Shown piece by piece: positions 56,152-64,000 of a stretch of 64,000 nucleotides of DNA. Source of the stretch: Magnetospirillum sp. (GTDB taxonomy: Bacteria; Pseudomonadota; Alphaproteobacteria; Rhodospirillales; Magnetospirillaceae). Every line of letters begins with the position of its first letter. Positions within the stretch are counted from its first letter, which is position 1. Under the pieces are notes generated by a model that ran no database searches, had not been told where the DNA came from, and worked only from the letters and a program-made list of their open reading frames with translations. The position numbers and the translations under genes were made by a program. The stretch is taken from positions 248,001 through 312,000 of the forward strand of contig JANQAI010000005.1 in assembly GCA_024707145.1 (NCBI GenBank), read 5' to 3'.

Positions 56152-56570
56152 GGGGCTTTGTCCGTAAGATCGCTCAAATCGGTCGCTGACCAAGGATTGG
56201 GGAGGTCTTTCTGTTCGCAGTAGCGGAAATGGAACTCACGTTCATCGTTCCGCAAAAGAAACTCCTTGGTGTTCAGGACCGTGTACAGCAACGTCCCGTC
56301 AATTTCGTCGTCCCTGATAGTGCAAGTCTGTGTGATGCGGTGGGATCGCCCTGCCTTTTGCACGGATTTCACCACGCAGTTGGCCGCGAAAGATGTGCCG
56401 GTGAACAGCTCCAGGGTGGCGTTGGACGCCTTGGCACAGGGAACGCTGTTGTCCACGTAATAGCCGCGTTTGAGCGGCAACAGGTCTGCGGCAGTGGCAG
56501 AGATCGGGCAGAGCATGACTATCGTCCAAAGCAACGATGTTTGGAGTGATGGCCGCAGCCCATTGAGCAT
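56148..56570 (-). CDS. Hypothetical secreted protein wedged upstream of comM
   Basis: Not recognised. It has 140 residues from ATG 56570. A signal peptide (LLWTIVMLCPISATAAD) gives a periplasmic protein of about 110 residues with four Cys (NSVPCAK, AANCVV, QTCTIRD, FRYCEQ), perhaps two disulfides. Wobble positions are clearly less GC-rich than in comM, suggesting foreign origin. Its stop overlaps the comM start (ATGA). The same frame stays open upstream into a copy of the comM N-terminus, so a longer chimeric product from 56696 is formally possible. Confidence 0.65.
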   Translation of the reverse strand: MLNGLRPSLQTSLLWTIVMLCPISATAADLLPLKRGYYVDNSVPCAKASNATLELFTGTSFAANCVVKSVQKAGRSHRITQTCTIRDDEIDGTLLYTVLNTKEFLLRNDEREFHFRYCEQKDLPNPWSATDLSDLTDKAP

Positions 56571-56594
56571 GCATTTGACGGCTGTAATCGGTCC

Positions 56595-56696
56595 CACGTT
56601 GGTGAAGCCGACGAAGCCGCTGGAGACCTGCACCTGGACGTCCACGTCGAGGCAGTCGATGCCGGCAAAGGCGATGGTGGGGGCGTGGGCGGTCAT
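56595..56696 (-). pseudogene. Duplicated fragment of the comM 5' end
   Basis: About 101 bases matching comM 56051-56151 at roughly 93% identity by eye. It encodes MTAHAPTIAFAGIDCLDVD and onward to FVGFTNVG, then leaves comM homology and runs in frame into the secreted-protein gene. Differences are spread out, so the copy is not brand new. Confidence 0.85.
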
Positions 56697-56792
56697 GCGG
56701 TGCATACACTCTTAACGGACGACAGGACGATACAAGCTGCCCGCATTGGACGCCATCCCCTTCGTCATCTGCCCCCTACCGCCCTGGCCCCA

Positions 56793-57874
56793 TCACATGT
56801 CGCAACTGAATGCCCGGGGCGAGCTCTCCAGCAGCGCCTCCAGATCAAGGGTGGAGCTGTGTCCCAAATCCCCGGCATGCATCCCGAGGAAGTCATCCGC
56901 GGCACCGCGGCCCTCGTCGCGGAGGAAGCACAGAAAGGCCCACTCCGCATTGAGTTTTGAGGAATAGCCGAGATCGACCATACGGGGCGTCGCGATCCGG
57001 TGCATGCGCATCTCGGCCCACCGTTTTCCTTCGCAGTCCCCCGTATTCGCCACCTGCCGCAGCACCGCCATCATCCGCAACTCCTTCAGCAAGGGGGCGT
57101 TGAAGGATATTTCGTTGACACGGTTGATGATTTCGCCCGCGGCGCGGGGAGTGCCTGAGCGCTCGATCGGATTGATCTGAACCAAGATCGTATCCGTCGA
57201 GTCGCATTCCCGGATGAGGGGCGTCATGGTGGGGTTGCCGGCGTAACCGCCATCCCAATAGGGCTCGCCGTCGATTTCGATCGCCTGAAACATGAACGGC
57301 AGGCAGGCGGAGGCCAGCAGCACATCGGGCGTCACGTCGGCATTGCGGAAGACCCGGCCCCGCCCCGTATGCACATTGGTCGCGGTAACGAACAGCTTGA
57401 TCGGCGCCTGGGCGAATCGGTCGAAATCCACGCATTCGGCCAGGATTTCCCGCAGGGGGTTCAACGCCCCAGGGTTCATGTCGTAGGGAGAGAACATACG
57501 CGTGCTGAGATCAAGGGCGAGAAAGAGCGGGTTGCCGTCAAGGGTCCAGCGGCCGAGCAGGATGTCGAGCGGCCAACGCCGCAAGGGGCTGAGCAACGCG
57601 GCATCGGAGACCCGGCGCCAGAACCGCTCGAGGGCCGCCCGAGCGCCCTCGGCTCCCCTTTGAAGTGGCCGTCGATGAGGACGGCGGCATTCATCGCCCC
57701 GGCGGAGGTACCCGAAATTCCCTCGATCCGCAGCCAAGGCTCCTGCAACAGCCGGTCCAATACTCCCCAGGCAAATGCGCCATGCGCCCCGCCGCCTTGC
57801 AGTGCGAGGTCCACCAATACGGGCTCCCGACCAGTCGCTCTAATCTCTGAAGATCCGGTGCTTCGCGAGCGCAT
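56793..57874 (-). CDS. Patatin-like phospholipase, apparent frameshift
   Basis: Lipid acyl hydrolase with a Ser-Asp dyad. The oxyanion loop is QGGGAHGAF near 28-36, the nucleophile is in GISGTSAGAMNAA, and the Asp in YWDGGYAGNPTMTPL. The N-terminal 70 or so residues are in one frame from 57874; the rest is in another. One missing base in a short G-run (CCCC on the plus strand at 57656-57659) would join GHFKGGAEGARAALERFW and give 360 residues. Related proteins often accompany polyhydroxybutyrate or acetoacetate genes; no such partners are visible here. It is divergent from a membrane-protein gene. Confidence 0.8.
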
Positions 57875-57996
57875 TTTTGCTACTCCATGGCAGTGATGCT
57901 GCGGCCCATCGCAGATAGGGGGAAGCCGGGATCAGATACAACTGCCCGGAAGAACCCCCTGCGCCTGATCCACCGGACAATTTGGGGAGACAGGTC

Positions 57997-58678
57997 ATGG
58001 CGAGAGAACTGACCGCATATGTGGGCGTCATCCACCGCCGCCTGGACATGCTGAGCACCATCATCATGTCCCTGACCGCGGTGCTGACCGCGTGGTCTGG
58101 CTACCAGTCATCGCTGTGGGAAAGCCGGCGGAACATCGCCCTTGCCGATGCCGCCACGGCGAAACGGGAGGCATCCCGGCTGGATAGCCGCGCCAGCCAA
58201 CAATACAGTATCGATCTGGGACTTTTTCAAAGCTACATGCAGGCCCGGATGCATGGGGATGCGAAAGTCGCCGCATTTTACGAGCCTGCACTTTCCGCCC
58301 CATCTCAAACAACCCGTCCAGGATTGGAAAGCGTTGCAGCCGGAACAAAATCCCGACGCTCCGGCCAATCCGTTTTCGTTGCCGAGTTACGTCATTCCGC
58401 AGGCCGTTGCCGCCGGGGAGCAGATGAATATCGGATTTATGTTCGACGCGCAGGCTCGTCAGGCATCCCACAATTCAAGCCGCTACACCCGCACGACGGT
58501 CGGATTCGCCTTGGTGCTCTTCTTTGCCGGCCTGGCTCCCAGGAGCGAAAGCAGGCATGCGCGCCTGCTGTTGCTGGCGATCGCGGTGGTCTTCCTCATC
58601 GGCGCCGCGTTTACCATCGCTGCCTTGCCGACTACCCTCCTGGGACCCCTATCGACGGCGTCCGCGGAAGTGCAATAG
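57997..58678 (+). CDS. Hypothetical membrane protein, DUF4337-like, apparent frameshift
   Basis: A protein of about 226 residues after repair. The N-terminal span (MLSTIIMSLTAVLTAWSGYQSSLW) is followed by a helical stretch (ALADAATAKREASRLDSRASQQYSIDLGLFQSYM) and two C-terminal spans (TTVGFALVLFFAGLAP, LLLLAIAVVFLIGAAFTIAAL). The layout recalls DUF4337-type proteins; function unknown. At 58283-58288 AGCCTG should be AGCTG, giving FYELHFPPHLKQP across the join. ATG 57997 follows GGGGAGA. It is divergent from the patatin gene, and its base composition is less GC-rich than the core genes. Confidence 0.7.
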
Positions 58679-58692
58679 GCCACGACGTCAAG

Positions 58693-58734
58693 AGGTTATG
58701 GCCGCCCGCCGCCGCCAGGGCGCGCTTGGCGGTC
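58693..58734 (-). pseudogene. Second stray comM fragment (Walker A region)
   Basis: AGGTTATGGCCGCCCGCCGC and the following bases match comM 55517-55564 except for a six-base gap (ACCTCC missing). The fragment directly follows the stop of the small membrane-protein gene. Confidence 0.8.
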
Positions 58735-59008
58735 ATGGCTTCTTCTGGCGCCGACGGTCGACCAGCCAGCCGAAACCATACAGGATGGCAAAGGTGGGGC
58801 TGCCCAACAGGGCATAAACTTCAACCCAGCTCAAGTGCCTTGCCGATGGAACGAGGCCAAGCTCGTGAATCAGGGCCATTTGGGGAGCAATAGGGAGCTG
58901 GAGCAGAACATACCGGCCTTTGGAATCGCCAGACGAATACGCCGTGGCGACACAGATGGCGATGATGAGCGCGTACAGCGCACAAAGGCTCGTGCCAAGG
59001 CGGCTCAT
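58733..59008 (-). CDS. Small hypothetical two-span membrane protein
   Basis: Not recognised. It has 91 residues from ATG 59008 (GGAAAGGC upstream), with an alternative start at 59038. Spans: LCALYALIIAICVATAYSS near 9-27 and VEVYALLGSPTFAILYGFGWLV near 62-83, with a basic C-terminus (DRRRQKKP). Its stop sits at the edge of the comM fragment. Composition is like the other accessory genes here. Confidence 0.6.
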   Translation of the reverse strand: MSRLGTSLCALYALIIAICVATAYSSGDSKGRYVLLQLPIAPQMALIHELGLVPSARHLSWVEVYALLGSPTFAILYGFGWLVDRRRQKKP

Positions 59009-59145
59009 TTGCCTTTCCCGCCGAGCATGTCGTTTCATCCAGGGATGTTTGCGGGCATGGGCCGATCCTGCAGGCGAGGGCTCATCTTAAAATCCCTGGA
59101 TGCAACCGGCAACATGCAGCATCGGCACCGCCGTGGGTGGCTCGC

Positions 59146-60114
59146 TTATCCCGCGGCGGCCTGCGCCATTTTCCGCCGGCGTGGGTTCCTGGCATAGGAA
59201 CGCTCGCCCAGGCGCTGGGACAATGGCCAGAGGAAGGCGTACCAGGGAGTCGGCATGGACCAGCGCCCGTAACATCGCGGGCGTTGGCTGGCCTTGAGGG
59301 CGGGATCGAGCATGACCTCGGCTACGATGACGCCGCCTTCGCCGCCCAACGCGGCCTTGACCTCGCCCCGTGCGTCGGCGATGGTCGAAAGGCCGGGAAA
59401 ACGGGTGTCCTGTGCCGGGAAGCCGCCGGGCAGCGGGGTGACCAACCGTCCGCATTTGTTGGCCATGACCACCGGCACCCCCAACGCCCGCGCCGTGTGG
59501 GCGGTGCCCGATGCCAGCATGTGCTCGAAGGCGCGGGCATCCTTTGCCCGAAACGGAAAGGCCGGGGTGGGAGTGGCGGCGGAGGTGGGCTGCAGCACCA
59601 GATCCACGGCGGCGCCGTACATTTCCATCAGGTGGCTGCCCAGAAGGTTTTCGTAGCAGATGCCGATTCCCAACCGGCCGAATTTCGTCTCGATGACATG
59701 GGGATCGCTTCCCGCCCGGTAGAAATAGGCCTCGATGGAGGCAGGCGGGTTCTTGCGGACGCGCCCGGCGATCTCGCCTTGGCCGGTAGCGAGATAGAAG
59801 GCGTTGTAGAAATCCGTCCCCTCGGCCTCCAGCAGGCTGGTGCCGAGATGGATGCCGAACCGCCGCGCCGTCCGCCGCAACCAGGCGACCGACGGGCCTT
59901 CCGGCGGTTCGGCGCTTTGCCACATCTCTTCCGTCAGCAGGTAGCCGCCGGGCATCAATTCCGGCAGCAGCACGATCTGCGCGCCCTGGCTGGCCGCCTG
60001 TTCCACCAGGGCCGCCGCCCGCTCCAGGTTGCGGTCGCGCTGCAAGGGCTCGCACTCCATCTGCACGGCTGCGACGCGCACGGTCCGGGCGGGGGTGGGG
60101 AGGACGGTGGGCAT
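59146..60114 (-). CDS. Carbon-nitrogen hydrolase (nitrilase superfamily)
   Basis: A 322-residue amidase or nitrilase-like enzyme. The Glu-Lys-Cys triad is visible: Glu in IVLLPELMPGGY, Lys in GRVRKNPPAS, and Cys in GIGICYENLLGS. The N-terminal RVAAVQMECEPLQRDRNLERAAALVEQA is typical. The substrate (amide, carbamoyl or nitrile) cannot be told. The ~140 bases to its left show nothing. It lies 16 bases downstream of the TetR gene on the same strand, so the two are likely co-transcribed. Confidence 0.87.
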   Translation of the reverse strand: MPTVLPTPARTVRVAAVQMECEPLQRDRNLERAAALVEQAASQGAQIVLLPELMPGGYLLTEEMWQSAEPPEGPSVAWLRRTARRFGIHLGTSLLEAEGTDFYNAFYLATGQGEIAGRVRKNPPASIEAYFYRAGSDPHVIETKFGRLGIGICYENLLGSHLMEMYGAAVDLVLQPTSAATPTPAFPFRAKDARAFEHMLASGTAHTARALGVPVVMANKCGRLVTPLPGGFPAQDTRFPGLSTIADARGEVKAALGGEGGVIVAEVMLDPALKASQRPRCYGRWSMPTPWYAFLWPLSQRLGERSYARNPRRRKMAQAAAG

Positions 60115-60130
60115 GGCGGTTCTCCTCGTT

Positions 60131-60751
60131 TCAGACTGCGGAATCGCCGTGTCCGGCGGCGTCCAGCACCAGCGACGCCATGATCGCCCGTGGATCGGGC
60201 AGCGCCGTGGACGGCAGGGCATCAAGCTGGCCGTCGCGGCGCAGGGTGGCGTAGCCGTGCACCAGCGACCATAGCGCGATGGCGGCGTCCAGGACCTGCT
60301 GCGGCCCGGCCTGCCCGCCCAGGCAGGCTGCGGTGGCTTCCACCAGCAGGTGGAAAGATCGTTCCGCCCGGTGGGCGAGGTCGGGATCGGCCTCGGCGCC
60401 GGGCACGCGTGGGCCGAACATCAAAGCGTGCAGGTGCGGCCGCGCGGCGGCGAAATCCATATAGGCCATGCCGAGCGCCCGCAGGGCGTCCAGCGGCGCG
60501 GCATGGCCGGCGCGGGCCGCCTCGAAGGCTTCCACCAGCGCAGCGAAGCCCTGGGCGGCCACCGCCGCCAGCAGCGCCTCCTTGTCGGCAAAGTGGCGAT
60601 AGACCGCCGGGGCCGACACGCCCGCCTGCCGCGCCACCGCCCGCAGGGTGACCGCCGGCCTGCCGCCGCTTTCCAGCATTCCGGCGGCGATGCGCACCAG
60701 TTCCGGGGCCAGCCGGCCATGGTGATAGGGTTTGTTCCGGGTCTCGCTCAC
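60131..60751 (-). CDS. TetR/AcrR family transcriptional repressor
   Basis: A 206-residue protein from GTG 60751. The N-terminal HTH (ELVRIAAGMLESGGRPAVTLRAVARQAGVSAPAVYRHFADKEALLAAVA) is typical TetR. The ligand domain carries the WHG-type pattern (AIALWSLVHGYATL). The frame stays open to 60814, but those codons coincide with the repeated operator, so GTG 60751 with GAGAGCGGGC upstream was preferred; ATG 60799 or 60796 remain possible. It is divergent from the DUF2269-DUF2141 pair, which it probably represses together with itself. Confidence 0.85.
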   Translation of the reverse strand: MSETRNKPYHHGRLAPELVRIAAGMLESGGRPAVTLRAVARQAGVSAPAVYRHFADKEALLAAVAAQGFAALVEAFEAARAGHAAPLDALRALGMAYMDFAAARPHLHALMFGPRVPGAEADPDLAHRAERSFHLLVEATAACLGGQAGPQQVLDAAIALWSLVHGYATLRRDGQLDALPSTALPDPRAIMASLVLDAAGHGDSAV

Positions 60752-60770
60752 GCCCGCTCTCGCCTTGATG

Positions 60771-60814
60771 TTGACAGCGTTCACATCCACGGGCATCATG
60801 TTAACACTGTTCAC
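60771..60814. promoter_or_regulatory. Tandem operator for the TetR regulator
   Basis: TTGACAGCGTTCAC at 60771-60784 and TTAACACTGTTCAC at 60801-60814 are direct repeats 30 bases apart. The second is a near-palindrome (GTGAACA-G-TGTTAAC). They lie between the divergent tetR and DUF2269 genes. Confidence 0.6.
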
Positions 60815-60833
60815 TTAGCTTGGCGAGGCCGCC

Positions 60834-61301
60834 ATGGATTGGTACCTGCCGCTCAAGACCGCCCACATCGTTGGTGTGGTGCTGTTCCTTGGCAACATCA
60901 TCGTTACGGGCTGGTGGAAGGTGATGGCCGACCGCACGGGCAACCCCGCCATCATCGCCTTCGCCCAGCGCCAAGTCATTCTGACCGACTGGGTGTTCAC
61001 CCTGGGCGGCGTGCTGCTGCTGGGCGGCGCCGGCTTCGCCAATGCCGGGCTGCATGGCATTTCCCTGGCCACGCCATGGCTGCTGGTCGGCAATGTGCTG
61101 TTCACCCTGTCGGGATTGGTGTGGGTGGCGGTTCTGATCCCGGTGCAGGCCCGCCAGGCGCGACTGGCGCGGGGATTCGCCATGGGCGGCGTCATTCCGC
61201 CGGAATACCACCGCCTGGGGCGGCTGTGGCTAGTGTTTGGCACTGTCGCCACCCTGCTGCCGCTGGCCGCGGTGCCGGTGATGGTGTGGAAGGCGGGTTG
61301 A
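60834..61301 (+). CDS. DUF2269 integral membrane protein
   Basis: A 155-residue protein with four spans (about 5-25, 50-72, 80-100, 128-150). LKTAHIVGVVLFLGNIIVTGWWKVMADRTGNPAII is the DUF2269 opening, with a conserved His in the first span. Family function unknown; it resembles small quinone or haem-associated membrane proteins only in topology. GGCGAGG upstream of ATG 60834. Two bases separate it from the DUF2141 gene. Controlled probably by the divergent TetR. Confidence 0.85.
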   Translation: MDWYLPLKTAHIVGVVLFLGNIIVTGWWKVMADRTGNPAIIAFAQRQVILTDWVFTLGGVLLLGGAGFANAGLHGISLATPWLLVGNVLFTLSGLVWVAVLIPVQARQARLARGFAMGGVIPPEYHRLGRLWLVFGTVATLLPLAAVPVMVWKAG

Positions 61302-61302
61302 G

Positions 61303-61713
61303 ATGCGGCCGAAAGCCTTGGCTATCCTTGCCGCCTGCGCCGGCCCCGCCGCTCCGGCCGCCGCCGCCGAACTGAGCCTCGCCCTCACGGGTGCGGCGCC
61401 TGCCGGAAAGGTGTGGATTCAGGTCTTCGGCGAGCCCGGCGCCTTCGCCCGGCGGGAAAATCCCGCCGCCGCCCTGATCCTGCCGCCAAGCGCCGGGGCT
61501 GTCCTGGCGGGCCTGCCGCCGGGACGCTATGCCGTCGCCGCCTTCCAAGACGTCAATGGCAATGGCCGGCTGGATACCAACCTGTTCGGCCAACCCGTTG
61601 AGCCCCATGGGTTTTCCCGCAAGGCCGGATCCGGTGACTTCGCCGCCGCGGCGATCGAGATCGGCGGCGAGGTGGCCCAAATCACCGTCGAGCCTGCAAT
61701 GAACGGGGCTTGA
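61303..61713 (+). CDS. DUF2141 secreted protein
   Basis: A 136-residue protein with a signal peptide (about 1-21, ending PAAAAE) and a beta-sandwich of the DUF2141 type: LSLALTGAAPAGKVWIQVFGEPGAF, LPPGRYAVAAFQDVNGNGRLDTNLFGQPVEPHGFS. The DVNGNGRLD stretch resembles a calcium-binding loop. It is coupled to the DUF2269 gene. Confidence 0.87.
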   Translation: MRPKALAILAACAGPAAPAAAAELSLALTGAAPAGKVWIQVFGEPGAFARRENPAAALILPPSAGAVLAGLPPGRYAVAAFQDVNGNGRLDTNLFGQPVEPHGFSRKAGSGDFAAAAIEIGGEVAQITVEPAMNGA

Positions 61714-61821
61714 ACCACCGGAAAACCGCCGGCATCTGTTCCATGACCGCAACAGGAAACACCCATCAACTCTTTATGTAGTTGATGTGCTACTGCAACA
61801 GAAGTTAAATGCCGGGGAGAA

Positions 61822-61856
61822 AAAGGCGGCATACTGTTCCGGTATGCCGCTTTTTC
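61822..61856. terminator. Bidirectional terminator downstream of gshB
   Basis: AAAAGGCGGCATAC / GTATGCCGCTTTTT, symmetric, with A- and T-runs for both strands. A weaker CATCAAC / GTTGATG hairpin lies at about 61767-61790. Confidence 0.88.
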
Positions 61857-61872
61857 AAGGAAAATCAGCGAA

Positions 61873-62838
61873 TTATGCCGTCGGCACCGTGCTGGTGGCG
61901 GCGCGGCGCAGCTCGATGGCGTCCCAAATCTGGGCCTCGATGCGGATGCTGTCGAAGCGGTCGATCTCCTGAATGCCGGTGGGCGAGGTCACGTTGATCT
62001 CGGTCAGGTAGTTGCCGATGACGTCGATGCCCACGAAGATCAGGCCGCGCTCGCGCAGGGTGGGGCCGATGGCGTCGCAGATTTCCCGGTCCCGCGTGGT
62101 CAGCTCGGCCTTCACCGCCTTGCCGCCCACATGCAGGTTGGAGCGCGCCTCGCCGCTGGCCGGCACGCGGTTGACCGCGCCGGCCGGCTTGCCGTCCACC
62201 AGGATGATGCGCTTGTCGCCCTGGCGCACCGCCGGCAGGTATTGCTGCACGATCACCGGCTCGCGGTAGAGCTGGGTGAACAGCTCCAGCAGCGAGTTCA
62301 GGTTCTCGTCGCCGGGGGTGATGTGGAACACTCCGGCGCCGCCGTTGCCGAACAGCGGCTTGAGCACGATGTCCTTGTACTCGTTGCGGAATTCCAGGAT
62401 CTGCTGGCGGTCGGCGGTGATCAGGGTGGGCGGCAGCAGCCCCTCGAAATGGGTCACCAGCAGCTTTTCCGGAGCGTTGCGCACATGAACCGGATCATTC
62501 ACCACCAGGGTCTTGGGGTGGATGTGTTCCAGCAGGTGGGTGGCGGTGATGTAGGCCATGTCGAAGGGCGGGTCCTGGCGCATCAGCACCACGTCCATGG
62601 TGGCCAGGTCCACCGCATGCTCGTCGCCCAGGGTGAAATGGTTGCCCAGTTCGCGCCGCACCTGCAACGGCCGCACCCGCGCGAAGACCCGGCCGTTCTT
62701 CAGCGCCAGCGCGCTGGGCAGGTAGTGGAACAGGGCATGGCCGCGCCGCTGCGCCTCCAGCGCCAGGGCGAAGGTGGAATCGGCATTGATGTTGATGGAC
62801 TCCATGGGGTCCATCTGGATGGCGACGGCGAGGCTCAA
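61873..62838 (-). CDS. gshB: Glutathione synthetase
   Basis: Joins gamma-glutamylcysteine and glycine with ATP. It is 321 residues, an ATP-grasp enzyme. [29 protein letters not shown] is the N-terminal signature, and [18 protein letters not shown] the substrate-binding block. [14 protein letters not shown] is the grasp loop, and [28 protein letters not shown] holds the metal ligands. It follows the SirB1-like gene by 12 bases on the same strand. Confidence 0.95.
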   Translation of the reverse strand: MSLAVAIQMDPMESININADSTFALALEAQRRGHALFHYLPSALALKNGRVFARVRPLQVRRELGNHFTLGDEHAVDLATMDVVLMRQDPPFDMAYITATHLLEHIHPKTLVVNDPVHVRNAPEKLLVTHFEGLLPPTLITADRQQILEFRNEYKDIVLKPLFGNGGAGVFHITPGDENLNSLLELFTQLYREPVIVQQYLPAVRQGDKRIILVDGKPAGAVNRVPASGEARSNLHVGGKAVKAELTTRDREICDAIGPTLRERGLIFVGIDVIGNYLTEINVTSPTGIQEIDRFDSIRIEAQIWDAIELRRAATSTVPTA

Positions 62839-62850
62839 GGGTCTTCCTCC

Positions 62851-63640
62851 TCAGTGCATGCGGGCTCGCAGGTCCTGCAGCAGCATTTGGGTACGCCGCC
62901 GCGCCGCGCCATTGGCGGTGCGGCCGGCGAATTGTTCCAGGGCGGCGATGGCCGCCGGCAGGTCGTCCAGGCGCAGGTGCATCATGCCGGCCTCGCGCCA
63001 CAGCGGCGCCTGGTCGGGGGCATAGGCCAGCATGGCCTCCACCACCGCGACCGCCTCGGCCACTCGGCCGGACAGCAGGGCGTGCAGCTTCACCTCGTTC
63101 TGCATGCGCAGCAGAATGGCACGGTTGTCGAGCGCGGTAAAATGGCAGGGACGCAGTTCGGCCTGAAGCCCCTCCGCCGCCTTGAGCGCCGCGCGCGCGC
63201 TCGAAGGCCTGCAGCGGCCGGCCTCCGGCGCCGGGGTCGACGAGGACGCGGCCGCCTCGCGGGTCGGTCAGCCGCACCGGCAGGATGCCGGGGAAATCCA
63301 GCGCCTCGGCCGCCCAGCCGGCCCGCCACGCCACCTCCAGCCAGACCACCGTCAGGGCGGCGGCCGAGCCGGCGCCGTGCTCCAGCACCTCGGGCAGGTG
63401 GGGCGCCTCGTCCTCGTCCAGGCGGAACCCTTTCAGCCGGCCGGCCAGGGCGGCGGCCCGGCCCTCGGCGCCGGCCGGTTCGCCCAGGCCGCGGGCCAGT
63501 TCGTCCAGGCGGGCGGCGGTGCCGGAAACGCCATGGGCGGCGGCGAACAGCAGGGCGGTCTCGGCCAGACCGCAGCCACGCCCCGACCGGCCCAGCCGGG
63601 CCAATCGGGTGCGTGCCGCCGGGCCGGTCGCCGCCGCCAC
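62851..63640 (-). CDS. SirB1-like transglutaminase-fold/TPR protein, apparent frameshift
   Basis: About 262 residues after repair. The N-terminal part (LAETALLFAAAHG, LRLDEDEAPHLPEVLEHGAGSAAALTVVWLEVAWRAGWAAEALDFPGILPVRL, VLVDPGAGGRPLQAFE) matches the SirB1/transglutaminase-like family. The C-terminal part (LLRMQNEVKLHALLSGRVAEAVAVVEAMLAYAPDQAPLWREAGMMHLRLDDL) is TPR-like and in a second frame. One extra base in the GC-run near 63186-63198 explains the break. GTG 63640 is the likely start, four bases past the BON gene. Function unproven. Confidence 0.75.
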
Positions 63641-63644
63641 GGCG

Positions 63645-64000
63645 TCAGGGTCCGTTGCGGCGCGGGTCGTTCTTCAGGCGGACGTGGTTGACCACCCCGC
63701 GCACGCCCGAAATGTCGCGGGCATAGGCGATGACGCGCTCCAGCTCCACATCGCTCTGGGCGATGCCCATCAGGTAGATGACGCCGTCGTTCACGTCGAC
63801 GGTGTAGTTGATGTTGCGGATTTCCTTGTCGAACAGCAGCCGCGTCTTCAGCTTCTGCGAAATGGAGATGTCGCGGGTGTAGTCGGTGAAGCCGTTGGTG
63901 CCGTCGTCCACCTTGATCTCGTTCAGCACCTCGCGCACGCCGGCCGCCTGCCAGGCCAGCCGCACCGCCTCGACGCGGGCCTCGGGGGTGGACACCGTGC
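63645..64000 (-). CDS. BON-domain protein (5' end beyond the window)
   Basis: C-terminal 118 or so residues of a protein with one complete BON domain (VNEIKVDDGTNGFTDYTRDISISQKLKTRLLFDKEIRNINYTVDVNDGVIYLMGIAQSDVELERVIAYARDISGVRGVVNHV) and the tail of a preceding one. The domain order matches OsmY/DolP-type envelope proteins that bind phospholipid. The frame is still open at base 64000, so the signal sequence or lipobox is not visible. Confidence 0.85.
   Translation of the reverse strand, partial: TVSTPEARVEAVRLAWQAAGVREVLNEIKVDDGTNGFTDYTRDISISQKLKTRLLFDKEIRNINYTVDVNDGVIYLMGIAQSDVELERVIAYARDISGVRGVVNHVRLKNDPRRNGP

Noticed and set aside
60752..60814. N-terminal extension of the TetR regulator (GTG at 60814)
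   Set aside because: Those codons coincide with the repeated operator and the extension has no family counterpart; GTG 60751 is preferred.

Overview
The window is GC-rich chromosomal DNA, roughly 65% GC by eye, from an alphaproteobacterium. Gene order and protein style point to Rhodospirillales, most likely Magnetospirillum/Paramagnetospirillum. The genus is recalled from the porin pair, gene order and intergenic repeats, not proven. There is no rRNA operon and there are no magnetosome genes.

The centre looks like the replication origin neighbourhood. A gene-free stretch at 23438-23846 lies between ppsR-maf-aroE-coaE-dnaQ, which run leftward, and hemE-hemH-hemJ-rho, which run rightward. It holds five DnaA-box-like sites and six GANTC sites, and hemE next door is the flank of the Caulobacter origin. 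To the right come mnmE, mnmG, rsmG, parA and parB. Four exact 14-bp parS cores (GTTTCACGTGAAAC) lie between 26350 and 36459.

Left part: the start of leuS, a DUF3576 lipoprotein, two tandem porins, a ThiE-like protein, YggS, RibA, a pseudo-receiver regulator, the his cluster (hisB-hisH-hisA-hisF-hisE plus a HIT protein), hslVU, a Crp/Fnr regulator, an XRE regulator, Smr, MltA, a Tim44-domain protein, FxsA and SecB.

Between rho and mnmE are a quinone oxidoreductase, Ogt, a DUF255 protein and a small 2Fe-2S protein. Right of parAB lie YchJ, a coiled-coil protein, a methyltransferase, tRNA-Gly(GCC), a CnoX-like thioredoxin, a LON-domain protein, a UbiH-like monooxygenase, the nitrogen pair glnK-amtB with sigma-54-type promoters, an aminotransferase, ftsK, lolA and xth. 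From 53.8 to 61.7 kb the content is accessory: intact comM with two stray comM fragments around unrelated genes (secreted protein, patatin lipase, membrane proteins), then a nitrilase-family enzyme and a TetR regulator facing a DUF2269-DUF2141 pair. The window ends with gshB, a SirB1-like protein and a BON protein.

Two features cross gene boundaries. First, thirteen apparent single-base frameshifts interrupt otherwise well-conserved genes, including hemH, rsmG and parA. Six of them are repaired by changing AGCCT to AGCT, so most are probably sequence or assembly errors rather than pseudogenes. Second, at least four families of palindromic intergenic repeats are scattered through the window.
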